From contig NC_088303.1 in NCBI RefSeq assembly GCF_032854445.1, positions 36,313,265 through 36,377,264 on the forward strand: 64,000 bases of DNA, in the 5' to 3' direction. The notes beneath the pieces are model-generated. The model was not told the origin of the DNA. It did not search any database and was given only the letters and a program-made list of their open reading frames with translations. Below, piece after piece: positions 53,871 to 64,000 of this stretch; within the stretch, counting starts at the first letter, position 1, and each line of letters starts with the position of its first letter. The position numbers were made by a program, and so were the translations under genes. The DNA is from Liolophura sinensis (lineage: Eukaryota > Mollusca > Polyplacophora > Chitonida > Chitonidae).

Positions 53871-56738
53871 AGGCACAAAAGCGGGTAACCTCACTTGGGG
53901 GTTAAGCACCTTACAATGCAGGGTTTGCTTGTTCCAGAGAAGAACGGGGCCAGAAGATTTTAATTTTTTCCTCCTTCTTGTAATTTTAGTTATAGAACAA
54001 CCTGAAATATACAGATTTCTTTGACGCCAATATAATTTGGTGTAAATCAGTCCGATCGAGGGAATTGCGACCGATAATACTCCAAACAGCAACCAACCAT
54101 CATGAGCATTGGTTACGAGTCAGGGCAAATATGTGTTAAAACTGAAATATCATCCGAACAGCTATAATTGTCATAAAAGTTTTGTTTCCGGAGGAGGTAG
54201 ACTTTGCTACCTTTGCTGATGTTTGCAACTTTCCGCTTTCCTTTCTAGAAAGCCAGACTAAAGAAATTAGAATGTTTGTATGTCCTGCTAAAGTTAAATG
54301 ATTGAGTATATGTTTGGCAACTTACCTGTAGCATCAACTGTAGAGTGGTTGAAAAATGTTCCGCTATGGTCGCCGGTCAGTGGCCCCTTCATGTCCATAT
54401 GACAATGATATAGTGGCTTTTATATGTGCCTTATCCCTCAGAATCTTCTATAGAGATGACATGTAATTTTGACGCCTTTGATGCTAAATTATCGATAATC
54501 CGAAATGGATATTTAACAAAGCACAAGGAGATCAAAAAGGTATCAAACGAAGGTAATTAAGATTTGGATACGATTGCATGTCAGCTAAACAAGTCTTGCC
54601 GAGGCGCCGCACAGTCTCGATAATTACGGATCGAAAAGTGGTGCTGAAGAAATAGCATCCAGATCTTTTGACTGATAAACAACTAGATCTTTTTACTGAT
54701 AAAAACACCCAACCCTGGGATTCAACTCGTTATCTTAGATTTATTGATGTTGACCTTCGGCTGTATGTGAATAATATAGTGAAAAAATAAATATTGTCAA
54801 CAGGGTTTACTTTTCTTGCCCATGCATGCTCATTAACAAAAATGCCAAGAATTAAGATCAAACATTTTATAACGGAATGATGGTAGTAATCCGTTAAATA
54901 TAGTAAGTTGCCAAAAAAAAGAAATATCCTATTTATCGATCAAGGATAGCTTTATTATTTTTGGTCTATTGTCAGAACACACCTATGCACTCTATCACAT
55001 CATTTAGGCCTAGATATCGTTTAGATACCGATCGAAAGAAAACCTTGAGATTTGGACACTCTTATACAGTAGCTAGCCGGCTTTTGCGTACACCCGTAAA
55101 CGGTTATGTCCAACTGTCTGCAATCACATAATTTGTAATTATCTAAAGTTACATTACTTAATTGCAGTTATCTCAAGCCAATTTATTGCTAATGATCTCA
55201 AGTCACACTACGTCTAGTTACACGTAATGACAGTTTGGCTTTAAACATCATTCAGCCATTCATGCATTTGTTGTTGCTCTTACTAGAAGAAACACTGTGT
55301 TTACAAATATCACAAGCAGCATTGCGTGTAGTAGTTTTCTGGGGTTACATTAAACTGGTTACAATTATAACTAATGTTCTCTTACACGCTTCATATTTTC
55401 ACAATAGCCTAAGGAATAGTTAGCCAGATTTCACAGAATTCTGCATTTCTTTTGTTTTGTTTTACAAGTCACTTGAAACACGTGCTTATGTCAAGGGATC
55501 GAGCTCATGAAAGATTTTCCGTTTCTATATTTTAGTCAAATACGGACAAAGTCGAAATTCCTGTTTCAGAAGAGAGGTAGACTTGAAAAAATTAATATAG
55601 TGGGTGTGATTGGTTCCAATGGTACCAGCATTAAAGAATTTCTGACCATTAATAGGTAATCGTCGCATACATCACGCTCCACAGCCCATAACCAGTTACT
55701 GCACATTGACTACTCGATCCCATTGTCCGTAGCCATTATGAAGCTCTGAGATTAGAATCTAACATACGTGCGCTACAGAAGAATTACAATGAAAGATATC
55801 AGCTCTAAATTTCGAAGGCAGACAACAGATTTATGTACAGACCTGTCTCAAATTAAAAGGCTAGCCGAGACCAGTAGTGTCTAAATCCACCGTCGGTCTT
55901 AAGATCGTCTCGAGGCACCAAACTCTATCCCTCTATCTATCACACAGCAAGGGTTTGATGTGGAGAACAGGCAGAATTCGTCAACAACACGGGCTAAAAA
56001 TGATAAAGACAGCAAAGAAAATATATAATTTTACCTAAAGTGAGACGGCTTTTGTACACCGTCACGTTTTTCTGTCCTTTCGGAACTTCATCTATGGAAT
56101 TCTTTCCTGTCCTTCGCTCTCTGTCTCATTTCTTTCTGTAAAGTGCTGGTAATCTATTTAACCTCTTTATAGTTTCCATTTTTTACATTAGCGTATTATT
56201 TCCTTCCTCTCTCTGTTTATGTTTCTCAGTCCTTTTTTTTATTTTTCTCCTCCTAATTTATTTTTCATTCAAGGTTTCAAGAGCTGCAACTTTTCCATAC
56301 AATCCCGTATTCCTCAGCGTTGCCTTTCTCCTGATACTCATTTTCATAGGCCATTTTCTTTAAACTGGCTACAAGAGTTTCGTTGTGTATGTATATATAA
56401 TGTTAAGTTTGCCTGATGCGTTTAGAAAATATTTTGTTGGTTTTGGTGAGATAACTAAATGAGGATAAAGTCATTGTATGGTTAGTTAAACGTTGATGAT
56501 TGAGAAATATCTCACATTTTCATTATAATAATTAAACCTATTTTCTGGACATTCTGGATTAAAAACAAATAAATTTATGAATTTAATTCTGGTGCAATAA
56601 ATTTGACTGTGTATCGTAATAATGTTTCCAACCTAGATATTAATAACATGGAAAAGAATAATATCAGGAAAATCGATGAACTTTTGCGGAAAGAGATTAG
56701 CTTTACCGAACTAACCTGGTGAAATTACAAATGAAATA
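53871..56738. other. intergenic DNA, no supported gene
   Basis: AT-rich and stop-rich. Short ORFs at 55235-55423 and 56219-56416 have no motif. No array or RNA gene recognised. Confidence 0.5.
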
Positions 56739-57806
56739 AACTCTGTCAAAAAAGAAACGCAACCCCCGTATTTTAGAGATTTTAATATTTAGTTTTAGGA
56801 CGGCACAACTTTTTTCTTATTGAAGACAGAAGTCAGAAATTTGGCAGAATAATAATCAAGATGGTCATGTTAAAAACTGTATTTTCAAAAGTCATCTCAC
56901 AGACACCAGTTGCTCACCAGGGGGCGTCTTCCTCAGTATCTCGTATGACCACCACGAGCTGCAATCACTGCACGGCATCTCCTTGGACAAGAACGGATAA
57001 GACGCCGGATTCTCTCCTGGGGAATGGCCCTCCACTCCTCCTGCAACGCAACGGCGAGCTGTTGAAGCGTCTGTGGCGGTGGCTGACGTTGACGCACGTG
57101 TCGATCCAGAGTATCCCAGGTGTTCAATAGGGTTGAGGTCTGGTGATTTAGAGGGCCACGGCAAGACATTGACGTTGGAATCCTGCAGAAAGTTCATTGT
57201 TGCACGTGCAGTATGAGGCCTGGTGTTGTCCTGTTGAAAAAGCTGTGTCTGTCGGTCAATAATCGGGAGAAGGTGAGGCTGTAACACGTGGTTGATGTAA
57301 CGTTGGGCTGTCAGGTTCCCTGGAACGATCACCAAGTCTAATTTCTGGTTGTACGAGATGGCTCCCCAAACCGTAACACTGCCTCCGCCAAATCTGTCCA
57401 CCTGCCGGACGCAGATGGGCGCAAAGCGTTCATGACGTCTTCTATACACACGCTGTCTTCCGTCGTGACGTGTCAATTGAAAACAGGATTCATCAGAAAA
57501 CCAGATGCGCCTCCAGTTTTGTAAAGTCCATATCCTTACGTTGTTGCACACTATAACTGCCATTGACATGATTTGCATGTGAATGGTTCTGTGTGCGACG
57601 TCAACAGGGTCAGTCCAAGCGTTGTGACGTCATAAGCAATAAAATACACTTAGGAGAGAAAAGGCAGTTGTTTGGATGGTAATCTTCATTAAAAACGTGT
57701 ATAATTTCATTACATTTGGCTAAAATTTAGTTTGGAAGCAATAACTTTATTCCAACGAATTTTTGATATCCGAGGACAGGGGTTGCGTTTCTTTTTTGAC
57801 AGAGTT
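56739..57806 (-). mobile_element. Tc1-like DNA transposon, copy 2 (internally deleted)
   Basis: Same 28-bp inverted ends as copy 1, flanked by TA (56737-56738 and 57807-57808). 1068 bp against 1392 bp for copy 1. Transposase on the minus strand. The 5' leader matches copy 1 up to GGCAGTTATAGTGTG and then jumps into the middle of the gene. Confidence 0.95.
56933..57578 (-). pseudogene. Tc1-like transposase without DNA-binding domain, frameshifted
   Basis: Lacks the helix-turn-helix N-terminus but keeps the first catalytic region (RRIWFSDESCFQLTRHDGR) that copy 1 has lost. Second region QDNTRPHTA and third region SPDLNPIEHL are present. A 2-base deletion near 57118 moves the rest into another frame, which ends at the same ARGGHTRY terminus as copy 1 (56933-56935 stop). 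Where they overlap the two copies are nearly identical, so both deletions are recent in family terms. Confidence 0.9.
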
Positions 57807-57814
57807 TATTAGTT

Positions 57815-58919
57815 TATTAATTTATTTGACTGATATTTTACGCCATACTCAAGAATATTTCCTATATACCTTCCCGGGATAAATCCATTTTTGTCTTCGT
57901 GAGTATAAACAGATATAGTTCTATTTGAATTGCAATTTGTTTTAACGCCAGAATTATTCATTGGTGGAGAAAATCGGTGTACCCGGCCTAAACCAACGCG
58001 ATCTTCCTGAAGTTACTGACGAACTTTCTCACATGTACACCATATTGGTTAAAGACAACTGATCTGCGCAAAGGAACACCTGAGCGTCGAATATACAAAT
58101 TCATTATTCAAGGCGGGATTGAACCAGAACTTCGCATGCCCTATAGTGACTAGAACACACCCACCTTGAACAACTCGGCCACAATCAATAAATCCACAAA
58201 TATGAGACGAGATAAGTTTATATTTTACATTAAACTCTGATACTGCATGGTTTGCAGTTCTTTTCAGATGATGTGGTGTGTCGGGTTTCCTTGCTGGAAT
58301 GATGCTTGTAATTCTCCATCTTGGAGGCTGGAAGTAGCAATACAAATTAAAAAAATTGCCTGACTTGCTCCATGTTAATGTGTAAAACTCATTAAATATG
58401 TGATGGGACACAGACTGGATAGGTCCAGCCAAGGCCTGGACTTTTATCGTTTTTCTTGAGGAATATCTTAGTTGTTCCTAGTTTAGATATTCTCTATCTG
58501 ACAGACCACTTTTGTAGATTGATATTGTGCAGAAATTCCGAAGTATCCCTTCGCAATCTTTGTTTTTAAAGATAGGTCATAGTAGAAAGTTTTTTGGTCA
58601 TTTAATATATTCTTTGTTTTGAAGGGATGGTTGCCTGTTTTTTTTTCAAGGTAATTTTTGTAAATGTTTATTTGTGTAATTCCGTTTCTCCAATATTTTG
58701 TTGGTTTTTTTCCTTCCTCCATCCGTGATGGGTTTTGTACGTGCCATGATCACCTTATTTTCTTTCTCTTCTACATCTCCTAACTGTCTTTTTGCTAAAC
58801 TCTGTATGTATAATTCTTCATTGTTACAATTTTGAAAATCTAAAAGTATCTCACATTCTAACTGATTTATTCGTACTTCTTCTCATTATTCCGTATTATC
58901 CTTTCCTCTTCACGCTTTC
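57815..58919. other. intergenic DNA with two unassigned minus-strand ORFs
   Basis: A family-1 SINE fragment lies at 57815-57865 (ACGCCATACTCAAGAATATT). Minus ORFs 58049-58432 (contains LFQPPRWRITSIIPARKP-like text with YCYF) and 58483-58722 (Lys-rich) may be remnants of one decayed element, but I do not recognise it. Confidence 0.35.
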
Positions 58920-59187
58920 TAGGGGCCTCCGTGACTTAGTGAGTTAGCGCGCTAGCGCAGCGTAATGACCCAGGAGTCTCTCACCAATGCGGTCGCTGTG
59001 AGTTCAAGTCCAGTTCATGCTGGCTTCCTCTCCAGCCGTACGTGGGAAGATCTGCCAGCAGCCTGCGGATGGTCGTGGGTTTCCCCCAGGCTGTGCCCGG
59101 TTTCCACCCACCATAATGCTGGCCGCCGTCGTATAAGTGAAATATTCTTGAGTACTGCGTAAAACACCAATCAAATAAATAAATAAA
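58920..59187 (+). repeat. full-length SINE (family 1), reference copy
   Basis: tRNA-like head GGGGCCTCCGTGACTTAGTG with A-box GTTAGCGCGCTAGCG and B-box GAGTTCAAGTCC, then body (CTGCGGATGGTCGTGGG, CCATAATGCTGGCCGCC), then GTATAAGTGAAATATTCTTG and an AAATAAATAAA tail. A Pol III-type tRNA-derived SINE, most likely mobilised by a LINE with the same tail. Confidence 0.9.
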
Positions 59188-59249
59188 CAATCACGCTTTT
59201 TAGAAAAGTATGTCATTGTTTCGTCCCTCATAACAGTACTTCAAATGAT

Positions 59250-59428
59250 AATGTGGCTTCCTCTCCGGCTGTACGTGGGAAGGTCTTCCAGCAACCTGCG
59301 GATGGTCGTTGGTTTCCCCCGGGCTCTGCCCGGTTTCCTCCCACCATAATGCTGGCCGCCATCGTATAAGTGAAATATTCTTGAGTACGGCGTAAAACAC
59401 CAATCAAGTAAATAAATAAATAAATCAA
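59250..59428 (+). repeat. SINE (family 1), 5'-truncated copy
   Basis: Starts at GTGGCTTCCTCTCCGGC and keeps the rest of the body and an AAATAAATAAATAAAT tail. Confidence 0.85.
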
Positions 59429-59544
59429 ATAATAATGAATCGTCTATACACAACTTCATCTCTGGTATATACGTTTTAACTTATCGCTGTTGTAGGAAAT
59501 TTGTTATCTTATCAACAGTATCGACATAACGTTCTATAACCTGG

Positions 59545-59668
59545 AGGGTTTCGTGGGTTTCCCCAGGGCTCTGCCAGGTTTCCTCCCGCCATAATGCTGG
59601 CCGCCGTCATATAAGTGAAATATTCTTGAGTACGGCGTAAAACACCAATTAAATAAATAAATAAATTC
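59545..59668 (+). repeat. SINE (family 1), 5'-truncated copy
   Basis: From GGAGGGTTTCGTGGGTTTCC to an AAATAAATAAAT tail. Third copy within 750 bp, all in the same orientation. Confidence 0.8.
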
Positions 59669-60383
59669 TATAGCCTGGAATTTAACTGCCTTGAACATAT
59701 AATATTTATTCTGTTATTATACTTACTAAATAAAAAAAGCCTAACCAGTTTCTTGGTGTCCTTCGCCATCACCGTGTGTTTTCTTTGATAGATATCCAAG
59801 GGTTATATTTTTATTAAGTTAAGTCATAACTTATTATAAAACGACGATTTCAGTAATGAACGGGTGTAAATAAGGTGGTGATATTGACAAAACGTCGATC
59901 TTCATACCAGAGGCAGACAACCACCGGTCTTCATACAATAATAGGTAAAGTAGTTCAAGTTTGACGTTACAAGTTACATCTTGTAACTTCTAGCTAAAGG
60001 TCTAGATTGTTTCCCGCCCAACGGCGGTCAAGTGTTTTCAGTGAAGAAGCCGGAGTGGGTGGAGGAGAGAAAACGCCTCTTACTACGAACCCGACAAACC
60101 GTCGGTCATGAAACAGCAGAGGGACAAGCCAGAAATGGATCTGAGTTGGTGACTTTCTGGGATGTGGATGTTATGGATGCTGTACCGATAATGCCTGCTG
60201 TCCACTGCATTTAGATGTTTCATGTTCTCAGCTAGAGTTTATTATCTGTTATATTCAATGGACATTTTAAACATATACGGTATAAGGACATTGTATAAGA
60301 ACAATTATCTATGTGACTGTCGCCGATTTTGACTGATTTTTTAGTTTAGTATAGCTAGTTTTGAAATGTTCTCATTTTGGAAG
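59669..60383. other. intergenic DNA, one weak exon candidate
   Basis: At 60033-60214 (+), after TGTTTTCAG, an open stretch reads KKPEWVEERKRLLLRTRQT and ends MPAVHCI-stop. It may be an exon but no family or neighbour supports it. Confidence 0.3.
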
Positions 60384-60642
60384 CTGGGAGTCTCGAGGGG
60401 ATTAACACGCCAGTGCGGCGCAATTACCCAGGAGTCTCTCACCACTGCGGCCGCTGTGAGTTGAAGTTCATAGCATGCTGGCTTCTTCTCCTGCCCTGTG
60501 TGGGAAGGTCTGTGATCAACTTGCGGATGATCGTGGGTTTCCCCCAGCCTCCGTCAAGTTTCCTCCCAGGATAATGCTGGCCACCGTCGTATAAGTGAAA
60601 TATTCTTGAGTACGGCATAAAGCACCAATCAAATAAATAAAT
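60384..60642 (+). repeat. full-length SINE (family 1), diverged copy
   Basis: Head with CGCCAGTGCGGCGCAATTAC (diverged), B-box region GAGTTGAAGTTC, body and TACGGCATAAAGCACCAATC plus AAATAAATAAAT tail. More diverged than the copy at 58920. Confidence 0.8.
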
Positions 60643-60843
60643 CCAGTTTTGGAAGTTGCCATTCCCATGCATGTGGGAAAACACCTGTTTCTACGTTCTG
60701 ACATGATATATCACCGCACTTTACTTGGAATATTGTCAGTGTCAGCCTAAAGATTCATTTTTCCTACTCACATTCATTTTACCAAGTATTTACCTACTCA
60801 CTTACACACATATACTCACCACCATAACTTATTTATTTATTTC

Positions 60844-61165
60844 GGGACCGGTAGATCCAGGATCAATCCTTGGTCGAGTCACACCTAAGACTTTAAAAGA
60901 GGAAGTTGTAACTTCCTTGCTTGGCGTTCAGCATGAAGGGGATAGTGCAACGACTGGTTGACCCGTATCAGTATAATGGCTCGGGCGAGGCGGCTTACTT
61001 GCCTTCGGTAAGTCGTCTCAGTGATGCAGCACTAAATAAAAGAGCGGTGGAAATCCGTCCTGCAACAAGGAGGCACATTACACGTGCATGCACCCTAATG
61101 ATTCCTTCGTCGTCATATGACTGAAAAATTGTTGAGTACGACGTTAAACCCCAAGCACTCACTCA
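60844..61165 (+). repeat. SINE (family 2)
   Basis: B-box-like GGATCAATCCTTGG near the start, then GTAACTTCCTTGCTTGG, GGGCGAGGCGGCTTACTTGC, the 145-bp part shared with the window start, and a CACTCACTCACC tail. The largest copy of this family in the window. Confidence 0.75.
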
Positions 61166-61171
61166 CCCACT

Positions 61172-61240
61172 CACTATTTATTTATTTATTTAATTGGTAT
61201 CTTATGCTGTATTCAAGAAAATTTCACTTAGCCATAATTT
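61172..61240 (-). repeat. SINE (family 1) fragment
   Basis: ATTTATTTATTTATTTAATT tail and a diverged GCTGTATTCAAGAAAATTTC; about 65 bp. Another fragment (TTATTTGATTGGTGTTTTAG) is at 61850-61872. Confidence 0.6.
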
Positions 61241-61254
61241 AGGACTGTCGAGCT

Positions 61255-61500
61255 GCTAATCGGGTAATTCGCCTAATCTTGTAATAGCACCTAATAATGG
61301 TAAAATGCTGCGCCTAATCGTGTAACAGCGCTTAATCATGGTCAAACGCTGCGCCCAATAGTCTAACATTGCTTAATCATGGCAAAACGCTGCGTTTAAT
61401 CGTGTAACGGCGCGTATTCATGTTAAAATGCGGCGCTTAATCATGTAACATCGCCTACTTATGGTAACATTCTGCGCGTAATCGTGTACCAATGGGAAAG
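61255..61500 (-). repeat. ~41-bp satellite, about 6 units (inverted relative to 63806)
   Basis: Units like GCGCCTAATCGTGTAACAGC-GCTTAATCATGGTAAAACGCT. The reverse complement is the unit at 63806-64000. Confidence 0.85.
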
Positions 61501-61619
61501 GTGTGCGCTTATTTGTGAAAATATATCAGTAGCTCTCTACTTTCTTGTAAAATGGTGGAGATAATGACTATGGTGTTCCAGTGTACATGGACTACTGCAC
61601 TGTGACCGGTGGTTACTAT

Positions 61620-61750
61620 ACACATATAGAAAAGGGACATGTTCCTTACATATAGACATGGCTAAATGTTCCTTATATATAGACATGGGGAAATGTTCCT
61701 TATATATAAGCGTGAAGAAATTTGACAGACGGTTACTACAGACATGGGGA
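61620..61750 (+). repeat. ~34-bp short tandem repeat, 3-4 units
   Basis: Units like ATGGGGAAATGTTCCTTATA-TATAGAC. A similar-sized but unrelated repeat (GTGTAACAAGCACGAATCAC) lies at 62440-62535. Confidence 0.7.
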
Positions 61751-61879
61751 AACGTGACAGACAGAGTTCTATTTTACCATTCACTTTACCATAATTAGGA
61801 GATGTTTCACGATAAGGGGCCTCATTTTAATACGATAGTTTTTGTTTATTTGTTTATTTGATTGGTGTTTTAGTACTCA

Positions 61880-63805
61880 AATCAAAAAAAAAAAAATAAT
61901 AATAAAACAGGATGGAGGGCGGAGACCGGAGACTTAGTTTTTAGTTTGATTTCATTTTCTCGCTAATTTCATCGTAAACTGTTGCAAATGATGCCCCGTT
62001 TAATGTATCTTTGTGCCCCGAATCCAAATTTGAAGGTATTGTTTACTATAAGTTTCAAATTTTTACACGAAGGAAAACCCAATAAAACATGGTAGAAATA
62101 TGGACTTTCGAAATCTCAGACAGAAGACGGTCAAGAAAATCGAATCTTCTTTGCAAATGACTTTAGGGACATGAGATCAGTACCATTTGGTATGCCTATG
62201 AACGGAGACATGAAGTGACTCCATCAGACCTGCAGCTGCATGCCTGAACCAGGCACTGTTGTCCCCGACATCTATATTTATTATCATTATTGTTATTTAT
62301 ATTTGTACTTACCCGTCTCGTGTAAGAAAAAATGTCCCCCATATCTATGGTTATCTGGTCCATTCATATATGTCTCTAACGAAAGCAATATAGCAAGCAT
62401 TCATCACATTTCTGTATCTGCTTGCAGTAAGAACCAGCTAGTTACATTTCTCAATGTATGTAACAAGCACGAAACACGTTTCTCATGTGTGTAACAAGCA
62501 CGAATCACGTTTCCCATGTGTGTAACAAGTCACGAAGACTTTCCCCGTTCAATTAGCTGTTCAGTTACATCTTAGCCACGTCACGCTGTCTTAGTTGCCA
62601 TTTTAGATGTTGTTCACAATCTCAGATGGCTGTATGTGGGATACCAGAACAGTTGTTGATAAATCCCGTAAGTCTCATGTCCATACAAAAGAAGGTGGCA
62701 ACAATTTAGCAGATTCTTAAATCCCTATATTTTACAAAGGTATCTAACAAAAGTAGCTAACTCTGTAATGAAAATATAAGCTTAATCTGACCTCTTTGCG
62801 CTACGGTGAATCCAGGATTTTGAAGTCCTGCCTAAAAACTTACTAAATAGTACTGACTATTTTTACCGTAAGTTTCTATTAGTTTATTCAATTGACATAC
62901 TTTAGAGAGACTTATAAACAAGTACAAAAGACTTTTGTTGCAACAACTTTATTGCATATAGTCAAAATACGCCCTATACACTGAAAAAAAAAAACGAAAA
63001 ACAAAAATCTTTATCATTTAAACGTATCTTCGCAACAGATAATAAACACGCTGAACAAGTTAATGCCTTTCAGTCAAATGCGGACAGGTACCTACACTAT
63101 TTAGAGCGTCAAAATGATTTCAAAGTATCAAAGGGCTATAATTTGATCCCTTTTATACACTTTAGGCAGTTCATAGACTATTTTGCAAGGAACACACTAT
63201 AATAACGGCTTACTTGTACCATGTTCAAGGTGTGTTTATTTTTCAAATACACGCGTTTGTTTCATAAATATATTGATTTATTTTATAAATACATGCAGTA
63301 TTTTATAAATACTCACATTTATTATATAAATGCAATGATTTATGTAGTAAATTGTTTGGGTTTATTGCTTAAACGGAGTGATTTAAAGTTTTCAATGTAT
63401 ATGATTAACATTATAAAGCGGTCTTATTACCAGTAGTTGAATAAGCATGTTTAAGTGTTTAAGTATTAAACATGCTACAATTAAACATTAAGCACGTTTA
63501 TTATTTGTTGCAAAGAGATGTTTAAATGTTAAACATTTGTTTTTTCAGTGTAGATATTTAAAAATTTAAAAGTAGCCTGTATATCAGTTGAACACGATCT
63601 TTAAAGCTTCTGGAAATTGAGAAAAAAATAATTCTAATGATACTAGTGTTGGTGTTATGATTGAATTCGGTTAAAAGATTTGAATAATATAATTCCTTTT
63701 AATTTTCCAGAATGTACGATTATATCTTGTTGTACGTAAGAAGTTAATATGACATATCTGCCAGCTTCGCCATTTAAAACAGGCTACCCAGTATCTTACG
63801 ATTAA
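61880..63805. other. AT-rich DNA, no supported gene
   Basis: Very AT-rich. Contains the 62440-62535 short repeat and a loose ~27-bp ATTTATTATATAAAT-type repeat at 63230-63350 that keeps an uninformative frame open. No exon recognised. Confidence 0.5.
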
Positions 63806-64000
63806 CGAGGTCACAGGAATAAGCGCACCCTTTTACCATTGTTGGGCGCAGTTACACGATTAGACGCAGAACTTTGCCATGATTAGGCGATGTTACACGA
63901 TTAGGCGCAAAACTTTGCCATGGTTAGGCGATGTTACACGATTAGACGCAGAACTTTGTCATGGTTAGGCGATGTTACACCATTAGGCGCAAAACTTTGC
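63806..64000 (+). repeat. ~41-bp satellite running off the right edge
   Basis: Units like TTAGGCGATGTTACACGATT-AGGCGCAAAACTTTGCCATGG, at least four and a half copies. It continues beyond the window. Confidence 0.9.

Overview
The window looks like chromosomal DNA from a marine invertebrate, most likely a mollusc or another lophotrochozoan. The reasons are AT-rich intergenic DNA, spliced genes, many copies of a tRNA-headed SINE ending in AAATAAATA-type tails, a second SINE ending in a CCAAGCACTCACTCAC tail, Tc1-like and LINE relics, and many minisatellites. The species assignment is inference; no rRNA or mitochondrial marker is present.

Host genes. Bases 896-5107 (+) hold the last five exons of an MPPE1/PGAP5-type metallophosphoesterase; its 5' exons lie left of the window. 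From 35928 to 41106 (-) is a four-exon, apparently intact gene for a DUF985/Cupin_5 protein. A decayed partial copy lies at 13293-17345 and a decayed first exon at 43624-43759, so this is a small duplicated family. A rhodopsin-like GPCR is encoded at 47158-48285 (-). A good-looking unidentified exon is at 49631-49870 (-).

Central element. Bases 20068-34515 are a Polinton/Maverick (adintovirus-like) element of about 14.4 kb. It has roughly 129-bp terminal inverted repeats starting AGTAGTATAC and is flanked by GGTAT on both sides. Gene order is: zinc-ribbon protein (+), protein-primed family B DNA polymerase (+), then on the minus strand retroviral-type integrase, four small conserved proteins, packaging ATPase and major capsid protein; then a divergent plus-strand pair, a minus-strand pair, and three plus-strand genes including a probable minor capsid protein. 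Genes are tightly packed, several overlap by a few bases, and the capsid/ATPase block diverges from the next gene across a 41-bp palindromic spacer. Polymerase, integrase, ATPase, capsid and several small genes are broken by frameshifts or stops, and the integrase has lost the segment expected to carry two of its three catalytic acids. It is a dead copy.

Other repeats. There are two Tc1-like elements (14247-15638 and 56739-57806) with nearly identical 28-bp ends but complementary internal deletions, two LINE relics (36420-39400 minus; 51110-53870 plus), a roughly 450-bp MITE nested in a SINE, and minisatellites with 54, 37, 39, ~41 and ~55 bp units. The ~55-bp arrays are copies of the exon-3/5'-splice-site junction of the cupin gene. 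The Polinton landed between the decayed and the intact cupin copies, one Tc1 landed inside the decayed copy's splice-site array, and one LINE landed in the intact copy's last intron.
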